Below the pieces are notes generated by a model that ran no database searches, had not been told where the DNA came from, and saw nothing but the letters and a program-made list of their open reading frames with translations. From Buxus sempervirens (taxonomy: Eukaryota; Streptophyta; Magnoliopsida; Buxales; Buxaceae), in the NCBI GenBank assembly GCA_947561395.2, contig OX387191.1, positions 35,481,439 to 35,545,438 of the forward strand: a stretch of DNA of 64,000 nt. The letters are read 5' to 3'. The position numbers and the translations under genes were made by a program. Positions 37,182 to 47,986 of this stretch are shown here, piece after piece. How positions within the stretch are numbered: the first letter of the stretch is position 1; each line of letters starts with the position of its first letter.

Positions 37182-39454
37182 TATCAGCACCCTATTTTTG
37201 CACCATAAAATTGCCTAAGAAGCATATCTTAAACTGACATATATGTGGGCACGTAAATCGAGGTTTTTATAGTGAACTTGCATTTTTGAAATAACAAGCC
37301 CATAATAAAGAGAATTTTGAGCCGATTCCGATGCACCAAACCGTTCTCAAATCGGATCTCAAATGGCTAAGTTATGAATAAAAGAAATAAAGGGTAGTTT
37401 GGGGATTTTTACAAAACCGAAATGGGATGCAACATGGCTGCCATGTGTATGCCATGGTGGCTGCCATGTAACCAATGATAAATTAAAATTTTGTGGGGTT
37501 GTTTTAGTAAATAAGTAAGTTTACTAATGGGGTTTGTTATGCAAATAAATAAAAAATTTAATAACAAAGTTAAAAGAAAATAAAAAAATAAAAAAAATAA
37601 ACAAAGAGAAATGAGTTGGACGAATTGGTCCAACTCATATTCTCTTGAGATATTGAAACTAAGCCTAAAAAATATAAGCCGAATAAAAATGTGGGACAAT
37701 ATAGACTTTGACCAAACCTAAATGAATGAAGGGTTTAAGAGAGGAATAGTAGGAGTTAGGAGTTTAGGTGTTTAAGAGGAGAAGTTAAGAAAATGAAAGG
37801 TTTAAGAGAGGAAGAGGAGGAGTTAAGAGTTTAGAAGAGGAAGAGGAGGAGTTTGGAGTTTAGGTGTTTAAGAGAGGAGTTAGGAGTTTAGGTGTTTAAG
37901 AAAGGAGTTAGGAGCTTAGGTGTTTAAGAGAGGAGTTAGGAGCTTAGGTGTTTAAGAGGAGAAGTTAAGAAGTTGAATGGATGAGAATTCTCTATAAAAA
38001 GGATAGAAGTTGGGAGCAAAAGAGAGAGGATAAAAAGAAGAGAGTTCTTAAGAAAAAGCAAAGAGGGAAGTGAGAAAAAGAGGTAGTATAAGAGAAAAGA
38101 GGGAACATCTGGAGTTGAGCACATCAGTTTCCGGGAAATCGACTCCATACCAGGTTTTTTTCATTATTTTGTTTATTGATTCTTTAATCAAATATTTTTT
38201 TTATGTTGTTAGATTGTCAAATGAAAATAATACAAAGCATGTCACTGTTATGACCGAATCTGAATTTTTCAGTGTTATTAAATTGATAAATGAAAGTATA
38301 CAAAGCATGTCTCTTATCTGGCCGAATCTGTTGAATGAATGGATATGTGGGTTGAATTTTGAGCATTTGATAAACTAGGGTGCCTAATTTGTTATTCTGA
38401 AAAGTTAAAGGATTAAAAAAAAACTGATTGTATTTAATGTTTTAGTCCTTCTTTAAAACCCTTTTTTTAAGAACCCCTGGTGTTCATTTATTATTTCTTT
38501 ATTTCTTTCATGTTATTTCTTTAATCATTTTCTAAATTTCTTAATTATTTTTAGATAATATGCTTAATTAACATACTTAACTATACTAACCAAATTTTTT
38601 ATTAATTTCTTAATTCTTTAGATAATATGCTTAATTAATATACTTAACTATACTAACCAGATTTTTTTATTATTTTCTTAATTCTTTAGATAATAGGCTT
38701 AACTAACATATTTAATTTTTTTAATTTATTAATCATAGGCTTAAACATTTGTAACTCTTATTAATTTCTTATAACACTTCTTCTCTTGTCCAAATCCTTA
38801 GAAATAAGAATAAAAAAAATGGAAAAATAAAGTGTAATCTTCAATGGTTAAATATGATTGAATTTTTTACACATGCTTTGTACAAATAAATTACCATAAA
38901 AAAATTCAAAAAAAAAACAATAAAAAATGATTGGGATAATGGAGCATGTTAATTCCTCTAATCTCTTGTATATATGAGAAAGATAAGATAAAAAAATAAT
39001 AAAAAAATAAAAAGGAAAAGAAAAGATAAATAAATAAATATTTTGAAGTAACCAAGTACATTGCTCCATGATAAAATGTTTGATTTAGAATTTTTTATTT
39101 TGAATTTTTTATATGTATTATACATGATGTAATATAGCAACCTTCATTCCTCCAATATTTGTATACATGTGATCATAAAAAGAATAAATAAAAAAATATA
39201 TAAAAGATAAAAGATAAAAAAAAAGAATTAAATAATAGTAAAACAACCCAAATATTATCCAACTAATTTAAGGGAACTCATTTTGGTGGGGCAATCCAGG
39301 GTGTTCAAGGACTTCCCTGGGTTGTAATCGGGTCACTTATCCGAAATCACTGGTTTAGACCAAAAGTCAACAAGGTGTTTACCTGCACCATTTCAGGTAG
39401 TGGCGACTCCATTAAACATGTAACCCGCTTTTCAGCGCGCCCGAGGTGCGCACA
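37182..39454 (+). mobile_element. H: solo LTR, Tat-like (2.27 kb)
   Basis: It is flanked by CATCC at 37177-37181 and 39455-39459. It starts TATCAGCACCCTATTTTTGC and ends GAGGTGCGCACA, with the GTGGCGACTCC block near 39401. It holds about six units of AGGAGTTTAGGTGTTTAAGA (37740-37970) and a repeat of TTAACTATACTAACCA (38570-38665). Confidence 0.85.
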
Positions 39455-39741
39455 CATCCTTCTCCCACCTTTTGTCCTCACCTCTCCACCTACAACTAGA
39501 GAACATCTCTTCCATCCCTCCACCCTCAAATGCTTATAAAATCCCCATATTACTCCCTTGATCATCTATTACACCTTTTATTTCTCTTATATCTTCTTGA
39601 AGGCAAGGAAGAAGACCTTTTTTTGGAAGACAAGGAGAGTCTCTCTCATTGCTGTCCACATCACTTGGAGAATCAACACAAGTCTAGAAAGAGAAGGTAA
39701 TATAAAGGTGAGATTCCCACCAACTTTGTATCTAACATATG

Positions 39742-42104
39742 TGTAGACACCCCAAATTGCACAACAAAAATAATCAATAATCAGCAAAAATCATTATCTC
39801 CTTGGAAGCCAGCACAAAATTTGAGAAAATGAGTTTTTTCCTTGTATCCGACAACTCAGGTCGGATACAAGTGTCTTTCTTCGTATCCGATGGAATATGC
39901 CGGATACAAGCAGGCTCTAGTGTATCCGGCATCATATGCCGGATACATTAAGGCACTCGTGTATCTGACCTGACATGCCGGATACACTAGTTTTGCTCAA
40001 AATTAGGGTTTTCCGAGAGTTTTCACCTTTTACCATCATATCCCTCATTAAATGAGTGGAAATCTCGGAAATAGCCTTAGGGTTAAGGTTGGTGGGCTAT
40101 AGACCTTATGTTGTGTCTACCATCTCACCAACCCTAACCCTAGCCTTTGCCTATAAATAGGAGGCTCCTCCTTAAGCAAATGGCCATTAACTCTCTTGCC
40201 ATGAACTCTCTTGCCAATAATTCTTGCCAAGAATCTCTGCCAAGAAGAGCTCCGAGTGAAGAGGGAAACCGCTGCGGAATTGCTTCCAGAACTCAGGTAA
40301 GCCTCAAACTTATCTTTTATTTTCTATTTTACATTTCTAGATCTAGATCTCTTCTTCTACCTTTCTGTAGAATAAGGCCTTTTTGTGTGTATGAAAATCC
40401 TTCCCCGGCTCAAAGTATCTCAAGACTCCCCCTAGCCGTAAAACGTGAAGGCGGGATCTAGGAGAAACGAGACTGGGGATTGACCCTAGTACTAGAACCT
40501 ATTTAGAATAAAGCCTTTTGAATCTTTGAAGCCCGTTTCATATTCAAAGTACCCCAAGATTATCTTGAAGAACCGTGTTTAACGAGGAGAGAGAACTAAG
40601 GGAAACGATAATGGAGCGGAACCCTAGGTTGCTTTTAGAACCCTATTTTAAATGAATGAGAATGCATGCTATGTTGTTATATTGTTCTTGAATGATTTTC
40701 ACTTACACATACATTGCACCCGTTTTGGCGGGATAGGCTCATATTTTGGGTTTATTACATTTATTGTGATAAATCTGAAATAAATGGCCTCAATCAATTC
40801 TGCAATGTTTTTAAAATGTTTTTAAAAGATTTGGATTCATCTTGCACGAATCACACACACTTTATCACTATTTGGAGTTGGTTTTTATAAAAAATGGCTT
40901 AACTTGACAGCAACTGTACCCCGACTTCGGACACTCATAACTTCATCGTCCGGATGAATTTTGGAGTGATTCTAGAACCATGGGAAAGGTGAGGCTGTCT
41001 AGTTTATGCCTACCAAATTTCATTAATTTCTATCAAGCGGATGTTTGACACCTCTCTGTCGAAGTTGATTGGACAGTTCAGGTTTAAATACGGAACTTGT
41101 CACTTCGACGGAGCGCCATGTGTTCGTTTTAAATCCAATCCGAGTGATTTTTGTTTCTGGGCACTCCTTTATGAGTATAATTTCAAATCCAGTTGGTTTC
41201 ATAATTGTTTGACTCCATTTGTATTATTGGTAACAGATTTACTCAGAACTGCTCATCAGTACTTTTCTGGGTAAATCTATGATCTTCGGGGCCTGTTCGG
41301 GAGACCACCTAAGGTACATCCGAATGAATTTTTGTATGAGGCTAGTTTCGTTCGAAATATGGCCATACAGACTTCAATCACACCAAATTTCGTGGATTTT
41401 TACGGAGTGGATTGTTCTAGGTGATTTTCCAAACTTGCATGCTTATCACTTTTGATTTTCCCCAGCAGCAACTTTAAAGGAGCATAACTCCTAGGATTTC
41501 AACCGGATTTACTTGAAATTTTGCATGAGTCTCTTATTTACCATGATCTTTCAAATGGATTTGGTTTGATTCAATTTAAAATTGATTTTGAATGATTTCA
41601 AGACAAATGGCATTACTTTTCACCGAATTTTCCGGATTTAACTCAACTTGGTTTTGTGCAACTTTTGCTTTGGGTTTCCATTTTTGTTGATATTCCAGAA
41701 GTGATATTGACATAAAAGAGGATCTAGAATCCCTTTGGATTCCTCATGTGAAAATATCACACATTGGCTTAATTCTTTTCCAATGTTTTTAATGATTTTT
41801 AACAAGCTTTCTTATCTTTTTTGCATGAACAAACACTTGGCAACCACCTTGTGTGGGTGAATGGGGGTGCCTAACACCTTCCCCTGTTCATAATCTAATG
41901 CCCTTACCCATCTTTGGATTTGATTTTCAAGTAGAGTTATTTTTACTCTAGAATTTGCCTTTTAGTTATTTTTGCATATTTTTGAACTTTTTGGTGTCCA
42001 TTCACAACCCAAAATTCTGAATGGTGGCGACTCTCCCAATTTTGCGTTGAGCCCGTGTGCTGACGGAGGGGAAATCATCCCGGTGATTTTTCCCATGTCT
42101 CACA
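39742..42104 (+). repeat. J 5' LTR (2363 bp)
   Basis: It starts TGTAGACACC and ends TCTCACA. U3 has four GTATCCG..CGGATAC hairpins (39845-39990) upstream of a TATA box at 40152-40159. A strong splice-donor-like CAG/GTAAGCC lies at 40296/40297. The GGTGGCGACTC block sits near the end, as in Tat LTRs. Confidence 0.92.
40152..40159 (+). promoter_or_regulatory. TATA box of J 5' LTR
   Basis: TATAAATA sits about 410 bp into the LTR. The same box is at 53804-53811 in the 3' LTR. Confidence 0.6.
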
Positions 42105-42106
42105 AC

Positions 42107-42125
42107 TGGCGATTCTGCTGGGGAC
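42107..42125 (+). other. J primer binding site
   Basis: TGGCGATTCTGCTGGGGAC lies 2 nt after the LTR end. This wording is the tRNA-primer site seen in Tat/Ogre elements. Confidence 0.8.
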
Positions 42126-42369
42126 CTGTGGATTTAAGCCGTTTTGTGTATTTGTTCATGCTTTTTCTTACTTTTGAATGCTTGCTATTTTGCTTATTTT
42201 ACTTGGGCATATTGAATCTCCAATTTGATTTGCATGATTAGAAAAATTCACATGGATAAAAGCATGGGTATGTTGCTTGATTGTGTCTATGAATGTGTTT
42301 AAGGGAAAACCCATGTTGTAATAGGACTTTGATATGTGTTGTGAGAGCATGTGTTCTTTTAGGTTTCAA

Positions 42370-42845
42370 TACCATGAGGTGAACATGAAAAAATTTAAAA
42401 ACTTGAAATCTGGAAATTTAGTGTTAATTGCGGGTATTCAAGCATGTTTCCCATGAATAATGCTTTTTAGTGCTTAATGTGTGTTTTATGCCATGCTTTT
42501 GATTTGGGGGTATAGAATGACATGATTTGAGCATGAAAACAATGAGCAATGAAATCTGGAAATTTAGTGTTAATCTTGGGTTTTCAAGCATGTTTTCACC
42601 AACAAAACCTTTCTTACACCATGTCAAGTAGTTGCTGAATTTTTAGGCATCAATTTGGGATATGAGTGATACACTTTGAGCATGAAAACAATAAAAAAAA
42701 AATCTGGGAATTCAGTGGCCATTTTGGGGGTTTTCAAGCATGCTTTCTTGGACAAAAACACATATTGAACAATGCATTTAGTTGCTGAATTTTTAGGCTT
42801 CAATTCGGGTAAAAATAATGCACCTTTGAGCATGAAAAAGAGCAT
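42370..42845 (+). repeat. J leader tandem repeat (about 125-140 bp units)
   Basis: About four diverged units carry AAATCTGGAAATTTAGTG, TTTTCAAGCATG and TTTGAGCATGAAAA. The array resumes after LTR K at 45238-45300, which shows that K split it. Confidence 0.75.
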
Positions 42846-45232
42846 TGTAAAACCCCAGTTTTGAGTAGAAAAAAAATAATAATAATAAAAATAAAATAAA
42901 ATAAAATAACAGTCACAGTAAGGAAAATAAACAAATAATAACAGTAGATGAAAAAAAAATATATGCACATATAGATGTAGGTGCAGGTTAAATCAAATTT
43001 ATTATTGCTAGGAATTTGTGGTCATCAGTGTTAACGAAAATAAAGTGGAAATATTAATAGGTAAGTTGTATTCGGACCCGGAAATAAATAGAAATAGTTC
43101 AATATCTGTAAATCCGGGAAAGCCCTACACTAATGAGGGGTAGGAAGGGGATTCCGAGGGTAAAGGGTGAATTAGGTTTAATCCGGGCGGTGTCTATAAA
43201 TAGGTAACTCATACAAACTTTTTGGGGATTTGGGAAAAGGTTGTTGCTCGGGAGGAAATTAGGGCGGCGGCCGAGCAGCTTAACTCTCGAGATGAAATCC
43301 ACCAAGGATGGCCGGAAGCTTGAAGAAGGTCTTCAATACTGGTGAGTAGCACTGTTTTAAAACCGAGGTTTTAGTTTATTCGTAATGTATTTTGAAATGC
43401 ATGGTCGTATTGTGAGTTCTGGGTTTTTCTGGAATACCGCGAGTTACGAACGAAGATTGAAAATTAATGTGAAATTAAAGTTGTTTAGATTAAATCCAAA
43501 ATGGGTTGGGAAGTCTTCTGGGAGCATTAGGAGTGTAATGGAGCAATAACAGACCTAAACAAACCAGCCAGAGTTGGAGGTCTTGAAATAACAGAGACTC
43601 GAAATTCGCAGTGGGTATCCGCCCACTTGGCGCCCACTTGCGCCCACTTCGGGAAGTAGGCGCCTAAGAAAGTTGATCTGGCGCCGAGCTCGCGCCTACC
43701 TGGCGCTTAGCTCGCGCCTAATTAAAACCGATGCGCTTTTCTCGCGCCTATCTCGCGCTCTTCTCGCGCCTTTCTCCCCCTCAGCTCGCGCTCACTTAGT
43801 GTCGAGTGAGCGCATGGTCCATTTCCACCTATTTTTCTATCCGCCGACTGGTGCTCACCTGGCGCTCACTTCAGGAAGTGAGCGCATACCCAATTTAACT
43901 TACCGAATTTGATTTCCGACTGAACCAAGGGGGATTTTGATGTCTTGGGGTTTATATCACTTCACTAATCACTTGTTGGTAAACTTGGAACCTGCATTTC
44001 TTATTTAAATTCCTAGGAGAATGCTAGTGGCAAATTCTTAAAGATTCCTAAGGATGAGTGTGGGTGATTTTATATATGTTGTGCTGGATACCAAAACTCT
44101 AGGAGTTCTTAGTAGTTTTCTCCTTGAACTTATACACTGTTCTAATTGAGAAATTATTGACTTCTGGTTTTCATTTGTTTTGGGAAATGCTGAAATGTAT
44201 TGTCTTGTTATAAATAACTGTGTTTGTATTCAAATGGCATGGTTTTGTGGAAATGAGAAATACTGAAAGTATTGAGATACTGTTTGGTCCAGAGGGACAG
44301 GTGATGAACTATGATGAGATATACATGATGTGAAATGAATGGTTTTTACTTTAAATGTTGAAATTGAGATTATACGATGTTTTACTGTTTTAGTCTAGCT
44401 TGTCCTGGATCCAGAGTCTAAGCTTAGTAATGGGATGCTTTTATTTTATTGGAGTAATGGCATGGCCATGGAGTGTTGCCACGACTGGTGTAGAGCAGCC
44501 AGAAACCCTGAGTAGGCCTGGTTGTCAATGCCGAAACCCTGAGTAGGCCGGCATTGGATGACGAAACCTTGAGTAGGCCGTCATTTCAGAGTATCCGAAA
44601 CCCTGAGTAGGCCGGAACTGTGTACATGGAGGTGTGGAGGTCGCTCTGGCATGTTGATTAACCAATCAAATATTTGTATGACATTGACCATTTGGATTTA
44701 TTATTTATTTATCTGTTTTAGATGCTATGGAATAAATAGTGGAATTTGTCTTTCTTGGAGCATGGTTATAATGATTTAGTTTCTGGAATTGATCGAAGTT
44801 TTGTTGACGACGGAATTACCGATGTTAATTTCGTTTATTTTAAATTGCTTCCTAGACCTCTGGGGTCAAACAAATTTTAAAAGGGTTTACGCAGATTCCA
44901 CCGGGTTATTCTTGTTTTCTCGTGTGATTATTCGATCATAAACCTACAACTAGAAGATGTGTATTGCTGCATGCATGTGCTACTCGCTGAGATATTCGTA
45001 TCTCACTCTTTTGTCTCTGTTTGTTTATTTCAGATACGTATGGAGAGCCGGAAATTGCGGGTAGTGAAATTGGGTCATGTGAGTTTCACTTTGGGATTAT
45101 TTTAGTGCACTCTGTTACCTAGCATTATTTTAGTTCATGTTTTCCTCACTCTGGTAGTGCGATCCTGTTATTTATATTAACCTCTGGGTACGAGTTACGG
45201 GTTCCCATGTGGCTCGGACCCAGGGCGTTACA
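42846..45232 (+). mobile_element. K: solo LTR of a Ty3/Gypsy element (2.39 kb)
   Basis: It is flanked by AGCAT at 42841-42845 and 45233-45237. It starts TGTAAAACCCCAGTTTTG and ends CAGGGCGTTACA. A TATA box TATAAATA is at 43195-43202. It contains a CpG-rich CTCGCGC zone (43600-43890) and four hairpins with the loop AAACCCTGAGTAGGC (44496-44616). L is a second copy. Family probably chromovirus-like by its ends, not proven. Confidence 0.85.
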
Positions 45233-45299
45233 AGCATGAAATCTGAGATTTAGGGAATGCTTTTGGGTTTCAAGCATGTTTAGCATGGTTTATTTGTTG

Positions 45300-46690
45300 G
45301 CACAAAATGATAACATGCTTATATGCTATTTTTTTGGGTATGTGATAGTTGTGTGCATATTGAGTGGCTTGTAATACCTTGCTTGCTTATGTTTTCACTT
45401 TCAATATAATGTCATATGCCTTGGCTTGAAATTGTATGCATGGCTACGAAAAAGAGTGGCAAGGGGCTGGGACGTTGTGAATGTACCTCAATTTTAAATG
45501 CACTTGAGCACTTTAAACTATTTGCACAACCTACCCATAACCTATAGGAAGTTGAACCATGAATGTGGGTAGCTTGGTGCACCGAGGTCGATACTTCGGA
45601 AAGCAAAAGTGAAAACATTCACCTTAGAATTTAAGTCAATGATGTGATGACAATGGGATCTGTGATTCGATTCCGGGCATCACTAGACTTGAGTTCTAAG
45701 TTGCCAATTAAGCTAAAACCCAAAAACCATACGCTTGAAGGTGGAGAAACACGTTTTCAGCTAAAAGTACACAATTGCGTTTGGGGAATTGGGTGTAAAT
45801 GTGGGAAGGCCGTTTGCATGTTCACAGGCCAAGGTATAATACCATATTGAAGGTAACACAAGGTGGCAAGGTAAAGCCATGTATTCTTTTTATCATCTTC
45901 ATGAAAATTCAAAAAAAAAAAAAAGCCATGGTGTCCATATGCTTGGGATGAAATTTTTTTCAAAAATGTTTATAACCTAAGGTTGGTGTAACCCATAGGA
46001 TGAGTTTCCAACTCAATTTAATGGTCATCCTACCCAAAGTCCAAGCAAGAGGCAACCAAGTGTACAAAGTCCAACAATTGGTATGTAACTTTGGAGGGTA
46101 CAAGTACCCTCATGGATTTGGGAATTTTAGCTAGAATGATTTCAAAGCCCAATTTGGGGCAAGTTTTAAAGGCCAAGTCAAGGTGAACATCAAGTGGGAA
46201 TGAAAATAACACAATCTGGTGAAAAAATGAGTCAAAAAGGGCCATTTCGGCATTAACCGGCAACTCAGGTCGGTTAAGAAGAAGTTTATTCATATCTGGC
46301 ATATGTTATCGGTTACAAAGACCTATGCGTGTATCCGGCTAATTATGTCGGATACAGTAAGCCATAGCCTTATCCGATATATTATGTGGGATACATTCAA
46401 AAAATGCACAAATTGGTTTTCCAGTCCAAATTTTCAGAATAAAATGCCTAAAACACTGTGGATAATCTCTAGGCACCCCGAAAAGAACATAAAAATGTTC
46501 CAAAAATACAGAATAAAAGAAAAGAAAAAAAAAGAATAAAATAAAACATTCTTTTAGGATTTAAACTAATTTTGAAAATCAAAGAGGGAACCAAGGTGTC
46601 ATATTTTTTGATACCAATTCAACTCAAACATGTTTCAATCAAGCTCTTGAACTTGAAAACTGAGAAAATTCAGCAAAAAAAAAAAAGAAA
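45300..46690 (+). other. J leader, unclassified part
   Basis: Non-coding by eye. 46250-46395 holds decayed versions of the U3 GTATCCG..CGGATAC hairpins. Confidence 0.5.
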
Positions 46691-47085
46691 CCTTTGGTTG
46701 GATATTTTTATCAATCAAATCAAAACATTTGTGGGACACTTGGAAGCCCTAGAATATTCCAAGAAACCTTTGGTTGGTTATTTTTATCAATCAAATCAAA
46801 ACATTTGTGGGACACTTGGAAGCCCTAGAATATTCCAAGAAAACTTTGGTTGGTTATTTTTATCAATCAAATCAAAACATTTGTGGGACACTTGGAAGCC
46901 CTAGAATATTCTAAGAAACCTTTGATTGGTTATTTTTATCAATCAAATCAAAACATTTGTGGGACACTTGGAAGCCCTAGAATATTCCAAGAAACCTTTG
47001 GTTGGTTATTTTTATCAATCAAATCAAAACATTTGTGGGACACTTGGAAGCCTTAGAATATTCCAAAAAACCTTTGGTTGGTCTT
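46690..47085 (+). repeat. 76-bp tandem repeat, about five units, each with a hairpin
   Basis: The units contain TTTTTATCAATCAAATCAAA, then TTTGTGGGACACTTGGAAGC and the hairpin CTTGGAA-loop-TTCCAAG. Units are nearly identical. The open frames across them are a by-product of a unit length with no net stops. Confidence 0.9.
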
Positions 47086-47850
47086 TTTCGTACCAATCAA
47101 TTGAATTTTGTGGGCCATTTGAAAGCCTCTGAATTTCAAACATCAAACTTTTTTGGGCCGTCTAAAAGCCTCTAAATTTTAGACACAATCCTTTTTTGGG
47201 CCGTCTAAAAGCCTCTAAATTTTAGACACAATCCTTTTGGGCCGTCTAAAAGCCTCTAAATTTTAGACACAATCCTTTTTTGGGCCGTCTAAAAGCCTCT
47301 AAATTTTAGACACAATCCTTTTGGGCCGTCTAAAAGCCTCTAAATTTTAGACACAATCTTTTTGGGCCGTCTAAAAGCCTCTGAATTTTAGACACAACCT
47401 TTTTGGGCCATTTGAAAGCCTCTGAATTTCAAACATCAACCTTTTTAGGCCATTTGAAAGCCTCTGAATTTCAAACATCAACCTATTTTGGGCTGTCTAT
47501 AAGCTTCTGAATTATGGACACATACCCTTTGGGCCATCTAAAAGCCTCTGAATTTTAGACACATATCCTTTGGGCCGTCTAAAAGCCTCTGAATTTTAGA
47601 CAAATTATTTCTTTGGGCCGTCTATAAGCCTCTGAATTATAGATATATATCCTTTGGGCCATCTAAAAGCCTCTAAATTTTAGACAAATCATTTCTTTGG
47701 GCCGTCTAAAAGCCTCAGAATTTTAGACACAACTTTTTTGGGCCGTCTATAAGCCTCTGAATTATAGACACGTATCCTTTGGGCCATCTACAAGCCTTCG
47801 AATTTTAGACATTTCTCATTCTTTGGGACCTTTGGAAGCCCTAAAATATT
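47086..47850 (+). repeat. hairpin array, about 41-bp units, 18 copies
   Basis: Each unit has a TTTGGGCC-type lead, a 7-8 nt stem, the loop GCCTCTRAA and the complementary arm. Stem classes are TTTGAAA/TTTCAAA, GTCTAAAA/TTTTAGAC, GTCTATAA/TTATAGAC and, at the end, TTGGAA/TTCCAA. Confidence 0.92.
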
Positions 47851-47986
47851 CCAAGAATAAAAAAAACAAAAAAAAATGGAAAAATATAGAAAAAAAAACA
47901 AATAAATCTGGACTTGTGTTCACCTAACCCACTTATCTACATTTATAGGTGTGTGACTCAGATTAAATGGGAGCTGACATGTTTCT

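Noticed and set aside
36831-37208. Several overlapping frames rich in Pro, Leu or Gly
   Set aside because: They arise from an AAT microsatellite and C-runs inside the F LTR.
40120-40145. Telomere-like ACCCTAACCCTAG in J's LTRs
   Set aside because: Only two units; a chance match in both LTR copies.
46572-47132. Overlapping open frames of repeated peptide around GYFYQSNQN
   Set aside because: They are translations of the 76-bp tandem repeat with no start context or known domain.
47160-47800. CRISPR-like regular repeats
   Set aside because: The sequence is plant LTR-element DNA, the spacers are not unique, and the repeats are self-complementary tandem units.
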